This document shows positions 10,332-20,400 of a DNA stretch of 64,000 nucleotides, piece after piece. The first letter of the stretch is position 1; the number at the start of each line of letters is the position of its first letter. Under the pieces are notes generated by a model. That model searched no databases. It was not told the origin of the DNA and saw only the letters and a program-made list of their open reading frames with translations. The translations under genes and the position numbers were made by a program. This DNA is from Formosa haliotis (GTDB lineage: Bacteria > Bacteroidota > Bacteroidia > Flavobacteriales > Flavobacteriaceae), in assembly GCF_001685485.1 (NCBI RefSeq), contig NZ_BDEL01000001.1, positions 1,733,501-1,797,500 of the forward strand, read 5' to 3'.

Positions 10332-12884
10332 TTATCCGCATTTCGAAGATCCACAATCTTTACAAGTAAGACAACCTTCTTGATAGATTAAATTTTCAGA
10401 ATCACAGTTACTACACGTTTGTCCTTTAGCATGAGTACCATCGGCTACAAATCGTTTTAAAGCTCTAACTACACCATTTTTCCAGGTATTAATAGATTCG
10501 CTATCTAATTGTAAACTATTAATTAAGTCTACAATTTTATCTATTGGCATGCCGTGACGTAAAGTACTTGAAATTAACTTAGCATAATTCCAGAACTCTG
10601 GGTTAAATTTATGCGATAAACCTTCAATAGTGGTTTTATACCCTCTTTTATTTTTATACTGAAAATCGTAACGTGAACTGCCGTCCTCATTTCTATTTTT
10701 AATAATTAATCCTTCATTCACCCAACGCGGAATTAAAATACCGTCCTCATCATCTGTTAAACCAGTAAATACTTCGTAAGGCTGATCGTCGATTAAACCA
10801 ATAAAAGCAATCCATTTTTCTTTATTATTCTGAAAACGAACAACATCTGCCTCTAAAATTTGAGGTCGTTTTGTTGGGAATGTGGTTAACTTCTCGTTGT
10901 CTTCTTCTTTCTTATCATCGTTAGAAATTAAAACGCCCGAACGTGAACCGTCGCGATACACCGTAACTCCTTTACAACCAACTTCCCAAGCTTTTAGGTA
11001 TAATTGACCAACTAATTCCTCTGTAGCATCGTTTGGTAAATTAATGGTTACACTAATAGAGTGGTCTACCCATTTTTGAACAGCACCTTGCATGGTTACC
11101 TTACTCAACCAATCTACATCGTTAGACGTTGCTTTATGATAAGGCGATTTTGCTATTAAGTCGTCTATTTCTTTCTGAGAATAGTTTACAGACAAGTCGA
11201 AACCGTTAACTTCCATCCATTGTTTGAATCGGTGATGAAACACAACGTACTCTTCCCATGAATCTCCAACCTCATCAACAAAATCTACACGAACATCTTT
11301 ATCGTTAGGGTTTACTTTACGTCTACGTTTATATACTGGCATAAACACAGGTTCTATTCCAGAGCTTGTTTGCGTCATTAAACTCGTTGTCCCGGTAGGC
11401 GCTATCGTTAATAATGCAATGTTACGACGACCATATTCTAGCATGTCGTAATACAATTTACTATCGGCTTCTTTTAAACGTAAGATAAATGGATTATTTT
11501 TTTCTAATTCTGAATCAAACACGCCAAAAGCACCACGCTCTTTTGCAGTATAAACAGAAGCTCTATAAGCTTCTATCGCTAATTTTTTATGTACTTCTAC
11601 TGAAAAAGCATTTCCTTTTTCGCTTCCATATTGAATGCCTAAAGCCGCTAACATATCGCCTTCTGCTGTGATTCCAATACCTGTTCTTCTTCCTTCTTCT
11701 GCTTTATGCCTTATGTTTTCCCAAAGATTTCTTTCTGTAGCTTTCACAACTGCTAATTCTGGATCGGCGTCAATTTTAGCTAAGATTCCATCGATTTTTT
11801 CCAATTCTAAATCGATAATATCATCCATGATACGTTGTGCTACCGCAATATGCTTGCTGAATAATTCGAAGTTGAAAGCTGCTTTTTTTGTAAACGGATT
11901 TTCTACGTAAGAAAATAAGTTAATAGCTAGCAATCTACAAGAATCGTAAGGACATAAAGGAATCTCTCCACAAGGGTTTGTCGACACGGTTTTATAACCA
12001 AAATCGGCATAACAATCTGGAACCGATTCATTAATAATGGTATCCCAAAATAAGATCCCTGGTTCTGCAGATTTCCAAGCATTGTGTACAATTTTTTTCC
12101 AAATTCCATCGGCTTGAATAGTTCTAGTAAACTGAGGATTCTTACTGAAAATTGGATATTTCTGAGTGTACTCGCTATTTAATTTTACAGCATTCATAAA
12201 ATCATCATCGATACGCACAGATACATTTGCACCAGTCACTTTACCTTGCTCTAATTTTGCATTGATAAAATCTTCTGAATCTGGATGATTAATAGACACC
12301 GATAACATTAAAGCACCACGGCGACCATCTTGAGCAACTTCTCTTGTAGAATTTGAATATCGCTCCATAAACGGCACTATCCCTGTAGAAGTAAGTGCTG
12401 AGTTTTTTACTGGCGATCCTTTAGGACGAATGTGAGATAAATCGTGACCTACTCCTCCACGACGTTTCATTAATTGTACTTGCTCCTGGTCTATTTTCAT
12501 GATTCCTCCATAAGAATCTGACTCTCCTTCATTACCAATTACAAAACAATTGGAAAGTGATGCAATTTGAAATGGATTTCCTATTCCTGCCATCGGACTT
12601 CCTTGAGGTACGATATATTTAAAATCTTTAATTAAATCGAAAATCTCATCTTCTGATAACGGGTTCGGATAACGCGCTTCTATTCTAGCAATTTCCTTTG
12701 CTATTCTACGGTGCATATCGTTTGGCGTTTGCTCGTAAATATTTCCATCGGAATCTTTAAGTGCATATTTATTTAACCAAACTCTTGCTGCTAAATCATC
12801 GCCTTTAAAGTAGGCTAACGCTGCTTGAAAAGCTTCATCTTGAGTAAATGTTTTTTGTGGAATAGGTAAGGAATCTACATTCAT
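10332..12884 (-). CDS. nrdJ: Adenosylcobalamin-dependent (class II) ribonucleoside-diphosphate reductase
   Basis: Reduces ribonucleotides to deoxyribonucleotides with a B12-generated thiyl radical and does not require oxygen. It is 850 aa. The redox and radical cysteines are recognisable in SLSNCFVIG, in the N-x-C-x-E active-site motif NPCGEIPL, and in PYDSCRLLAIN. LLTIAPTGTTSLM is the phosphate-binding loop. The C-terminus carries a zinc-ribbon-like set of cysteines (CSNCDSEN...CLTCKDCGSSKCG) that serves as the mobile reductant arm or metal site. It is monocistronic, with a strong terminator. No class I nrdAB is seen in this window. Confidence 0.95.
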   Translation of the reverse strand: MNVDSLPIPQKTFTQDEAFQAALAYFKGDDLAARVWLNKYALKDSDGNIYEQTPNDMHRRIAKEIARIEARYPNPLSEDEIFDLIKDFKYIVPQGSPMAGIGNPFQIASLSNCFVIGNEGESDSYGGIMKIDQEQVQLMKRRGGVGHDLSHIRPKGSPVKNSALTSTGIVPFMERYSNSTREVAQDGRRGALMLSVSINHPDSEDFINAKLEQGKVTGANVSVRIDDDFMNAVKLNSEYTQKYPIFSKNPQFTRTIQADGIWKKIVHNAWKSAEPGILFWDTIINESVPDCYADFGYKTVSTNPCGEIPLCPYDSCRLLAINLFSYVENPFTKKAAFNFELFSKHIAVAQRIMDDIIDLELEKIDGILAKIDADPELAVVKATERNLWENIRHKAEEGRRTGIGITAEGDMLAALGIQYGSEKGNAFSVEVHKKLAIEAYRASVYTAKERGAFGVFDSELEKNNPFILRLKEADSKLYYDMLEYGRRNIALLTIAPTGTTSLMTQTSSGIEPVFMPVYKRRRKVNPNDKDVRVDFVDEVGDSWEEYVVFHHRFKQWMEVNGFDLSVNYSQKEIDDLIAKSPYHKATSNDVDWLSKVTMQGAVQKWVDHSISVTINLPNDATEELVGQLYLKAWEVGCKGVTVYRDGSRSGVLISNDDKKEEDNEKLTTFPTKRPQILEADVVRFQNNKEKWIAFIGLIDDQPYEVFTGLTDDEDGILIPRWVNEGLIIKNRNEDGSSRYDFQYKNKRGYKTTIEGLSHKFNPEFWNYAKLISSTLRHGMPIDKIVDLINSLQLDSESINTWKNGVVRALKRFVADGTHAKGQTCSNCDSENLIYQEGCLTCKDCGSSKCG

Positions 12885-13076
12885 TGTCTTGCTTATTTTT
12901 GTTGTTACTAGAATAATTTTGAGACTGCAAATATAGGCAAGATTTTAAAACAAAACCTAAATAAAAAATTAAAAAGTTTTCAAGAAAAATCACTAAGCAT
13001 CTGATTTTTAGAGTGTTAAAAATTTATCAACATAAAAAAGTTAACAAATAAATAAATTTTATTTTTGAAGCTAAAA

Positions 13077-14048
13077 TTAGAAATCTACGACAAAACCAAT
13101 ACCTAAAAGCTGACGCCACTGTACTTTAGCTCCTGCTTCGGCATACTCATCTTCGTCTTCATTAATAACAACCTGCGTTTTCACATCGTTATCGTATTTA
13201 AGATGCGACCCTAAAGATGCCTTTATAAAGTTATTCACTTTAAACCCGATAAAAACTTCCCAATCTACATCTATATTTCCAAAACTGTTTAAATAATCAG
13301 TATAAAAACTAGCTGTACTTTTTAAAGTGACATTTTTAGCAAGTTCTGCTTCGTAATAATTGGTGACCAATATACCTAATTCCTCTCTCACCTTGTCTCC
13401 AGGAATTAAAATATTTCCTTCATCATCGTAAACGGCTGGCGTAACCCCAAAAGCTCCCGAATTAGCTAAATTATCGTCTAAAACAAAGGTTGCTTTAAAC
13501 GTTAAAGGCGATATATAAATAGATAGTTTTTTTATATCCTTACCATATTCCATACCACCCCCGAAAAACATATAACCGGGTGCCATAAAACGAGAAATTG
13601 GATTCGAAGTGTCTGGATAAGAATATCCGTTTGCAAATTGCGTTTTAAAATTTAATCGCGCGGAATAATACCACTTGGATTTCTTAGACCGTTTATACCC
13701 TACAGATGAATTTAATTCAAACAAATCATCGGTCTTTTTTAAAGGCTCACTCTCTTGTTGGTTAATCCCGTATCTTGTATTTAAGGTACTATTCCAAATA
13801 AAATCATGATAGGTATACACCAGAGAAGACTTACCATGAAATATAGCTGAAATAGAATTACTACCCCCCGAGCTCCAATTCACAAAAGCTACCTCGTTTA
13901 AATCTATACCCGCTTTGTTTTTATTAACCCATCTCGGCGTAGCCGTAGAGTCTATGACCACTAATTTTTTCTTTATAAATAATGAATCGGGCTGAGCTAT
14001 AGCAAACTGAATACTAAAACAAAAAAGAATTAAAATATAATATTTCAT
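13077..14048 (-). CDS. DUF3078 outer-membrane protein
   Basis: A 323-aa exported protein with a signal peptide of about 18 residues ending AIAQ. The family core INLNEVAFVNWSSGG-like segment (here DLNEVAFVNWSSGGSN, about residue 50) and a run of alternating aromatic/hydrophobic strands ending GIGFVVDF indicate a beta-barrel of the DUF3078 family, which is restricted to Bacteroidetes. Cell location is the outer membrane by inference and the function is unknown. It is followed 38 bp upstream by purM in the same orientation, so the two may share a transcript. Confidence 0.85.
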   Translation of the reverse strand: MKYYILILFCFSIQFAIAQPDSLFIKKKLVVIDSTATPRWVNKNKAGIDLNEVAFVNWSSGGSNSISAIFHGKSSLVYTYHDFIWNSTLNTRYGINQQESEPLKKTDDLFELNSSVGYKRSKKSKWYYSARLNFKTQFANGYSYPDTSNPISRFMAPGYMFFGGGMEYGKDIKKLSIYISPLTFKATFVLDDNLANSGAFGVTPAVYDDEGNILIPGDKVREELGILVTNYYEAELAKNVTLKSTASFYTDYLNSFGNIDVDWEVFIGFKVNNFIKASLGSHLKYDNDVKTQVVINEDEDEYAEAGAKVQWRQLLGIGFVVDF

Positions 14049-14085
14049 ACCTAACTAAACGCGATTTGATCTTTACAACTTTTAT

Positions 14086-15267
14086 TTACTCATATTCAAA
14101 TTGGCCAAACTCACTTTTTATAGTTAAATGTTTACGATCTGAAGCTTCAACGCGACCAATAATTTGAGCATTTACATTAAAGGATTTCGAAATTGAAATG
14201 ATATCTTCTGCAATTTCCGGTGAGACATAAATCTCCATACGATGACCACAGTTAAACACCTGATACATTTCTTTCCAATCTGTTTTAGATTGCTCCTGAA
14301 TTAATTTAAATAACGGTGGAATAGGAAACAAATTATCTTTAACCACATGAAATTGATTAATAAAATGTAATATTTTAGTTTGCGCACCCCCAGAACAGTG
14401 TACCATTCCATGAATTTCGGCTTTTGTATATTTTGATAGAATTGCTTTTATAATAGGCGCATACGTACGCGTTGGCGATAATACCAATTTACCAGCGTCT
14501 AAAGGAGCATCTTGTACCGCATCTGTTAATTTCATCTGTCCAGAATACACCAAATCACTTGGCACAGCGGCATCAAAACTTTCCGGAAACTTTTCGGCTA
14601 AATAGCTATGGAACACATCGTGTCTTGCAGATGTTAATCCGTTACTACCCATACCGCCATTATATTCCTTTTCGTAAGTTGCTTGTCCAAAAGACTCCAG
14701 TCCCACAATTACATCGCCTGCCTTAATGTTTGCATTATCTATAACATCTTCGCGTTTCATTCGTGCTGTAACTGTTGAATCTACAATAATGGTACGGACC
14801 AAGTCACCTACATCGGCAGTTTCCCCTCCTGTAGAATGAATAGTAACTCCGAATTCTTTTAAATCTTCAATCAATTCTTCGGTACCATTTATAATTGCTG
14901 AAAGCACTTCGCCTGGAATAACATTTTTATTACGTCCTATGGTTGAAGACAACATAATATTATCTACAGCACCTACACATAACAAATCGTCTATATTCAT
15001 AATCAAGGCATCTTGTGCGATCCCTTTCCAAACAGAAATATCTCCTGTTTCTTTCCAATACATATAAGCTAACGCACTTTTTGTACCTGCACCATCGGCG
15101 TGCATAATTAAACAATACGCCTCATCTTGCGATAAATAATCTGGTACTATTTTACAAAATGCATTAGGAAACAATCCTTTATCAATATTTTTTATAGCAT
15201 TATGTACATCCGATTTTGAAGCCGAAACTCCTCGTTGTGCATATCGCTTACTGACTTCTTGACTCAT
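14086..15267 (-). CDS. purM: Phosphoribosylformylglycinamidine cyclo-ligase (AIR synthase)
   Basis: ATP-dependent closure of FGAM to aminoimidazole ribotide in purine synthesis. I chose the ATG at 15267 (MSQEVSKRYAQRGVSASK), because the 34 extra residues of the longer frame are hydrophobic and unlike the family. The 393 aa are the long Bacteroidetes form. Visible motifs are the glycine-rich ADGAGTKSALAY, DDLLCVGA, GGETADVGDLVRT (nucleotide binding) and MVHCSGGAQTK. It is probably co-transcribed with the DUF3078 gene 37 bp downstream. Confidence 0.93.
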   Translation of the reverse strand: MSQEVSKRYAQRGVSASKSDVHNAIKNIDKGLFPNAFCKIVPDYLSQDEAYCLIMHADGAGTKSALAYMYWKETGDISVWKGIAQDALIMNIDDLLCVGAVDNIMLSSTIGRNKNVIPGEVLSAIINGTEELIEDLKEFGVTIHSTGGETADVGDLVRTIIVDSTVTARMKREDVIDNANIKAGDVIVGLESFGQATYEKEYNGGMGSNGLTSARHDVFHSYLAEKFPESFDAAVPSDLVYSGQMKLTDAVQDAPLDAGKLVLSPTRTYAPIIKAILSKYTKAEIHGMVHCSGGAQTKILHFINQFHVVKDNLFPIPPLFKLIQEQSKTDWKEMYQVFNCGHRMEIYVSPEIAEDIISISKSFNVNAQIIGRVEASDRKHLTIKSEFGQFEYE

Positions 15268-15431
15268 ATGAATTTTAAGTTGAAATGATTTACAAAAGTA
15301 AGCATTGTAAATTAGTTTTTTATGATAAAAAGAAGGAAAATAGAAAGCAAAAAAAATATCTTCAAGCATCTCTTTTTTATAGATATCTGAAGATATATAG
15401 ATTGTAAATTTAATTTACTGCGATAGTAGGG

Positions 15432-15590
15432 TTACTTGTAAACCACTTCTGCAATCGCTTGTTCCTTTTGTACAGGTTGCTCGTTCACAGCTTCATTCGT
15501 CGCACTTTTATCCTGCGAATAGGTTTCCGCCTGAGAAAAAACAAATGTAGCAATTAACAGCAACAGCACACTTACAATGAGCCGTTTCAT
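15432..15590 (-). CDS. Small secreted peptide, 52 aa
   Basis: Short frame starting MKRLIVSVLLLLIA with a clear signal peptide that ends near FSQ. About 32 mature residues follow, rich in Gln, Glu and Ala (EQPVQKEQAIAEVV). It lies in the 15268-15902 gap, otherwise empty apart from a terminator. The start, signal peptide and hydrophilic mature part argue for a real gene. The family and function are unknown. Confidence 0.55.
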   Translation of the reverse strand: MKRLIVSVLLLLIATFVFSQAETYSQDKSATNEAVNEQPVQKEQAIAEVVYK

Positions 15591-15848
15591 AATTAAATTG
15601 TATAGATTAATAGCACTGTAAATATATTGAAATTATCTATAACAAACTCAACAACAACATTCTAATTTTAGTAATCACCACGTCTTTTCGACCACCCACG
15701 ATTTTGATAGACAAAATGTAATTTAATGTCAAAAAACCCGATGAAATTCGTAAGAAAATTCACCTTAGAATTAATCAAAAAAACGGAATAAAACTTAACA
15801 CACTATAATACACCCCTTACAACAGCTGTTTTTAAGGTGTTTTGCACA

Positions 15849-15880
15849 AAAAAAGCTACCCGAAATCGGATAGCTTTTAA
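15849..15880 (-). terminator. Intrinsic terminator of glnN
   Basis: Stem AAAAGCTA-C-CCGA / TCGG-A-TAGCTTTT with A and T runs on either side. It lies about 23 bp beyond the glnN stop and could act in both directions. Confidence 0.8.
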
Positions 15881-15902
15881 ATATTTTATAGGCATCTTTA
15901 AT

Positions 15903-18089
15903 TTATCTGGTAAACAATAGCTCTCTATATTTAGTAAGTGGCCACAACTCATCATCAACCAACAATTCGAGCTTGTCGCAGTGGTAACGAATATCTGTAA
16001 ACATAGGCTTTACATTATAACAGTATGCTAGTGCTTTCTTTTCAATGTCGGTTTCTTGATTCACTGCTTTACGCTCGCCTATCATTTTAGTCACTTTAGA
16101 ATTAATAGACTCGATATGCCCCGAAATTTCTTCTATAAGCGCCAACTGTTCTTTAGCAACCGTTTTAAACGTATCGCCATAAATCTCTTTTAATCCTTTT
16201 ACATTTTCAATTAAGATATTTTGGTAACGTACAGCTGTAGGCACAATATGATTTCTAGCAATATCGCCCAGAATACGTCCTTCTATTTGAATACGATGCA
16301 CGTAATCTTCCATCTCGATTTCGTAACGCGCTTCAGACTCCACTCTATTCATAACCCCTAAACTTTCAAAAAGATCTAAAGATTTTTTAGATACTCTTAC
16401 TTTTAAAGCTTCTGGAGTCGATTTATTGTTACTTAACCCACGTTTTTTAGCTTCTTTCTCCCAAGCTTCACCGTAGCCATTTCCTTCAAAAAGGATATTT
16501 TTAGACTTCTTTATATACTCTCGTAACACATTAAATACAGCATCATCTTTTTTCATATCCTTCTTATCTATAAGGATATCAACTTCAGCTTTAAAATCGA
16601 TAAGTTGTTTTGCGACTATAGAATTTAATACCGTCATAGGGTTAGCACAATTTGCTTTAGACCCCACTGCACGGAATTCAAATTTATTTCCTGTAAAGGC
16701 AAACGGAGAAGTTCTATTTCTATCGGTATTATCGAGCATAATCTCTGGGATTTTCCCTACCACATTAAGCTTTAATTCCGTTTTCTCTTCGGGCGATAAT
16801 TTCCCGCTAGTCACATTTTTAAGCTCGCTGAGCACATTGGTTAATTGCTCGCCAATAAATACCGATATAATAGCCGGAGGTGCTTCGTTAGCCCCTAACC
16901 TATGATCGTTACTTGCCGAAGCAATGGCAGCACGAAGTAATTCTTCATTATCGTGAACCGCTTTTATCGTGTTAATAAAAAAGGTTAAAAATTGAAGGTT
17001 ACTCATTGGCGTTTTTCCTGGCGCCAAAAGATTTACACCTGTATCTGTGCTTAAGCTCCAGTTATTGTGTTTCCCAGATCCATTTACACCGGCAAACGGC
17101 TTTTCATGAAAAAGCACTTTAAAGTTATGATGCTCTGCAATTCTATCCATTAAATCCATTAACAGCGAATTATGGTCTACAGCCAAATTAGCTTCTTCAA
17201 AAATAGGTGCTAACTCAAACTGATTAGGCGCAACTTCGTTATGACGTGTTTTAACAGGAATCCCTAACAACATACATTCGTGCTCTAAATCCCGCATAAA
17301 AGACATAGCACGTTTAGGTATGGTCCCAAAATAATGATCGTCTAATTGCTGTCCCTTTGCAGAAGAATGTCCTAATAAGGTACGTCCGGTAACTACAATG
17401 TCTGGACGCGAAGCCACCAAAGCTTTATCTATTAAAAAATATTCTTGCTCCCATCCTAACGACGCATTTACCTTTTTTACATTCTTATCAAAATACTTAC
17501 ACACCGCTACAGCTGCACTATCTACCGCTTGCAAAGCTCGTAAAAGCGGAGTTTTATAATCTAATGCTTCACCGGTATACGACACAAAAACGGTTGGAAT
17601 ACAAAGTGTAGTACCATATATAAAAGCCGGCGAAGTTGGATCCCAAGCCGTATAACCACGAGCTTCAAATGTATTTCTTATTCCACCGTTAGGAAAGCTA
17701 GATGCGTCTGGTTCTTGTTGTACTAACTCACCTCCACCAAATTTTTCAATGGCAGAACCATCTCCAATAGTTTCAAAAAAAGCATCGTGTTTTTCGGCCG
17801 TAGCTCCTGTTAAAGGCTGAAACCAATGCGTATAATGTGTCGCGCCTTTAGATATTGCCCATTCTTTCATTCCTGTAGCAATATGGTCGGCGACCAAGCG
17901 ATCTATCTTCGAACCTTTAACACTAGCATCCATAACTTGATTAAAAGCTGCCTTGGTTAAATATTGACGCATAGAGGCTTCATTAAAGACATTTAGACCA
18001 AAAATACTTGATCGTCTTTCCTTTTCTTCTATATAAATAGGTACTCTATTTAATGTTTGCTTTAACGCATGAAATCTTAATATGGCCAT
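15903..18089 (-). CDS. glnN: Glutamine synthetase type III
   Basis: Makes glutamine from glutamate, ammonia and ATP. It is 728 aa, the GSIII class typical of Bacteroidetes and cyanobacteria. The N-terminal class-specific region carries RRSSIFGLNVFNE. The catalytic core contains GWEQEYFLID (metal-binding Glu), RHNEVAPNQFELAPIFEEA, GSGKHNNWSLST and NRTSPFAFTGNKFEFRAVGS. The C-terminal helical extension (about 560-728) is characteristic of the class. It is divergent from a second, type II glutamine synthetase across 192 bp that must hold both promoters. Confidence 0.96.
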   Translation of the reverse strand: MAILRFHALKQTLNRVPIYIEEKERRSSIFGLNVFNEASMRQYLTKAAFNQVMDASVKGSKIDRLVADHIATGMKEWAISKGATHYTHWFQPLTGATAEKHDAFFETIGDGSAIEKFGGGELVQQEPDASSFPNGGIRNTFEARGYTAWDPTSPAFIYGTTLCIPTVFVSYTGEALDYKTPLLRALQAVDSAAVAVCKYFDKNVKKVNASLGWEQEYFLIDKALVASRPDIVVTGRTLLGHSSAKGQQLDDHYFGTIPKRAMSFMRDLEHECMLLGIPVKTRHNEVAPNQFELAPIFEEANLAVDHNSLLMDLMDRIAEHHNFKVLFHEKPFAGVNGSGKHNNWSLSTDTGVNLLAPGKTPMSNLQFLTFFINTIKAVHDNEELLRAAIASASNDHRLGANEAPPAIISVFIGEQLTNVLSELKNVTSGKLSPEEKTELKLNVVGKIPEIMLDNTDRNRTSPFAFTGNKFEFRAVGSKANCANPMTVLNSIVAKQLIDFKAEVDILIDKKDMKKDDAVFNVLREYIKKSKNILFEGNGYGEAWEKEAKKRGLSNNKSTPEALKVRVSKKSLDLFESLGVMNRVESEARYEIEMEDYVHRIQIEGRILGDIARNHIVPTAVRYQNILIENVKGLKEIYGDTFKTVAKEQLALIEEISGHIESINSKVTKMIGERKAVNQETDIEKKALAYCYNVKPMFTDIRYHCDKLELLVDDELWPLTKYRELLFTR

Positions 18090-18281
18090 TTCCTCATTTT
18101 TTTTTACAAATATAAAAATTCAAACTGTGACATTTTACACAAAAAGCAAATACCCCTAAAAAAGATGGGGGATTACTAATAATTTCATAAAAATATAGAA
18201 TCCACCCTACTATTTTACATGGTAACTCAAAAATTAATTTATATTTGTTACTGACATTAATAACTATTACTTAATAAAATT

Positions 18282-19304
18282 ATGGCTAAGATTAAATTAG
18301 AGTACCTTTGGTTAGATGGGTACTTTCCAACTCAAAATTTGAGAAGCAAAACTAAAGTAGAAGAGCACGAAGACTTTAAAGGGACTTTAGAAGAAATAGG
18401 AAACTGGTCTTTCGACGGTTCTTCAACAAGACAAGCAGAAGGAGGATCTTCTGACTGTTTATTAGTGCCTGTTGCCATTTACCCAGACCCAGATCGTATT
18501 AACGGTTACTTAGTAATGACCGAAGTTATGAACGCAGACGGAACACCTCACGTGTCTAACGGTAGAGCTACTATTGATGATGAAGATGATGATTTCTGGT
18601 TTGGTTTTGAGCAAGAATACTTTATTATGGATACTAAAACACAACTTCCTTTAGGATTCCCTATTGGTGGTTACCCTGCTCCTCAAGGTATGTACTACTG
18701 TTCTGTAGGTGGAAAAAACACTCACGGTAGAGACTTAGTTGAAGAGCACGCTGATTTATGTATCGAAGCTGGCTTAAACTTTGAAGGTATTAACCAAGAA
18801 GTTGCTTGTGGACAATGGGAATTCCAATTATTCGCAAAAGGTGCTAAAAAAGCTGGAGATGAAATTTGGATTGCTAGATATTTATTAGACCGTTTAACTG
18901 AAAAGTATGGCTACTATATCGAGTATCACCCAAAACCTCTAGGTAAAGATATGGACTGGAATGGTTCTGGTATGCACGCAAACTTCTCTAACAGTACATT
19001 AAGAACTTGTGGAGATAAAGAAGTTTACGCTGCTATTTGTGAAGCTTTCCGCCCAGTGGTTAAAGAACACATTGCTGTTTACGGAGAGTTTAACGACCAA
19101 CGTTTAACAGGTTTACACGAAACTGCTGCTATTACAGACTTCTCTTGGGGAGTTTCAGATAGAGGAGCTTCTATCCGTATTCCATTAATCGCTGTTGAAA
19201 AAGGATACAAAGGATGGTTAGAAGACCGTCGTCCAGCTTCAAACGCAGATCCATACAAGATTGCTGCTAGAATTATAAAAACAGTTAAGTCTGCAAAATT
19301 ATAA
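18282..19304 (+). CDS. Glutamine synthetase, short type II-like (beta-grasp domain)
   Basis: The 340-aa eukaryote-like GSII form. The N-terminal beta-grasp domain contains LEYLWLDGY and NWSFDGSSTRQAEG. The catalytic domain contains FGFEQEYFIMD, the VACGQWEFQ glutamate-binding segment, MDWNGSGMHANFS, and GASIRIP near the C-terminus. It has the same reaction as the divergent glnN. Two classes side by side suggest that one serves high and one serves low ammonia conditions. That is an inference; no NtcA or PII site was identified. A terminator follows 23 bp after the stop. Confidence 0.93.
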   Translation: MAKIKLEYLWLDGYFPTQNLRSKTKVEEHEDFKGTLEEIGNWSFDGSSTRQAEGGSSDCLLVPVAIYPDPDRINGYLVMTEVMNADGTPHVSNGRATIDDEDDDFWFGFEQEYFIMDTKTQLPLGFPIGGYPAPQGMYYCSVGGKNTHGRDLVEEHADLCIEAGLNFEGINQEVACGQWEFQLFAKGAKKAGDEIWIARYLLDRLTEKYGYYIEYHPKPLGKDMDWNGSGMHANFSNSTLRTCGDKEVYAAICEAFRPVVKEHIAVYGEFNDQRLTGLHETAAITDFSWGVSDRGASIRIPLIAVEKGYKGWLEDRRPASNADPYKIAARIIKTVKSAKL

Positions 19305-19327
19305 TTTAAGAGTATATAACTTTATAC

Positions 19328-19363
19328 AAAAACCGTCTGAAATGTATTTCAGGCGGTTTTTTT
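19328..19363 (+). terminator. Intrinsic terminator of the type II glutamine synthetase gene
   Basis: Near-perfect stem AAACCGTCTGAAAT / ATTTCAGGCGGTTT with a 2-nt loop (one G-T pair) followed by seven T. Confidence 0.93.
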
Positions 19364-19381
19364 AGTTGTAGTCGGTAGTGT

Positions 19382-19389
19382 AGTTGTTA
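19382..19389. repeat. Target site duplication, left copy
   Basis: AGTTGTTA immediately left of the insertion sequence. It is identical to 20816-20823 on the right. Eight bases is the usual ISL3-family duplication length. Confidence 0.85.
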
Positions 19390-19421
19390 GGATCAAGTCT
19401 AAAAGTTGTGGGATTTATATA

Positions 19422-20342
19422 TTACGCATAAATAGATGCTAGTCTAAATAAGAAAAAATCTATATTTCTGACACCTCTAAATTGTGCTCTAAAAGCTTTT
19501 ATTTTAGCATTGAAAGATTCAGCCGATGCGTTTGTACTTCTGTTATCGAAATAATTTAGTATATTTTTGTAATGAATAGACATGGTTCTTGCTATTGTAT
19601 TAAAGCTTTTAAACTCCGCTTTTCTTACTTTTTCATCCCATTTCGCTAGTCTAATTAATGCAGATGTTTTATCTTTTGAATTATTAAATATCCATGATAA
19701 GTTCTGACATAGATTATATGCCTTTTCTAAATCTGGATATCTCTGAAATAGAACTTCCGCTCTTTGAGATTGATTTTTAGTCCATTTTGAACTTGATTTG
19801 TATAGTAAATATCTGCTTCTAGCGAGTAACTGTTTGAGTGTATCTCCATTTTTAAGGAGTTCAGGGGTAAACTTCAGGGATTTACTTCTTGCTTTTTCTA
19901 TAGCATCGTTTTCTAGGTCTATAGCATCCCATCTATGCTTAATTCTAATCTCTTGTAATGCATCTAGTGCTAATTTTTGAACATGGAAACGATCTATAAC
20001 CAATGTCGCATTGGGGAATGATTTCTTAACTATCAGTCCCATATTTCCAGCCATATCTAAAGTTACTTCCTTAACCTTACTTCTTTGTTTTAGAGGGATT
20101 TTGCGTAGTATATTAATAACCGTTTCAGCTTTGGTTCCTTTTACCATTGCTATTATAGCTCCTGTCTTTCCTTTTGCGGATTTATTTGTTATTATGGTAT
20201 ATAAATCACCATTGGAGAAAGCTGTTTCGTCCAATGAAAGGTAACCCCCGATGTTTTGAGGAAATAACATCCAATTTCTTGCATGCGACTTTTGATCCCA
20301 AGATTTAAAGTCACTTAAATAATCTTTATATTGTCTTTGCAT
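19422..20342 (-). CDS. ISL3/ISAon1-type transposase, catalytic part
   Basis: DDE transposase domain of 306 aa. Candidate catalytic acids are in LSLDETAFSNG, VTLDMAGNMG and ASAESFNAKIKAFR. VIDRFHVQKLALDAL and the ending IDFFLFRLASIYA are typical of ISL3. The frame stays open upstream of the first ATG to about 20411 and encodes a helix-turn-helix-like stretch (CTTLVAKFYGVNPRS). The true protein is therefore probably a fusion with the N-terminal frame made by +1 frameshifting around 20401-20415. Both frames are otherwise intact, so transposition competence is plausible. Confidence 0.85.
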   Translation of the reverse strand: MQRQYKDYLSDFKSWDQKSHARNWMLFPQNIGGYLSLDETAFSNGDLYTIITNKSAKGKTGAIIAMVKGTKAETVINILRKIPLKQRSKVKEVTLDMAGNMGLIVKKSFPNATLVIDRFHVQKLALDALQEIRIKHRWDAIDLENDAIEKARSKSLKFTPELLKNGDTLKQLLARSRYLLYKSSSKWTKNQSQRAEVLFQRYPDLEKAYNLCQNLSWIFNNSKDKTSALIRLAKWDEKVRKAEFKSFNTIARTMSIHYKNILNYFDNRSTNASAESFNAKIKAFRAQFRGVRNIDFFLFRLASIYA

Positions 20343-20400
20343 ACTTCTAGGGTTTACTCCATAGAATTTAGCGACCAGAGTTGTGCAAGAAGCATTATTA

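Noticed and set aside
14472..14726. Plus-strand frame of 84 aa antisense to purM
   Set aside because: Shadow of the purM frame, with no plausible protein pattern.
15268..15369. 34-residue N-terminal extension of PurM
   Set aside because: Unlike the family; MSQEVSKRYAQRGVSASK at 15267 is the natural start.
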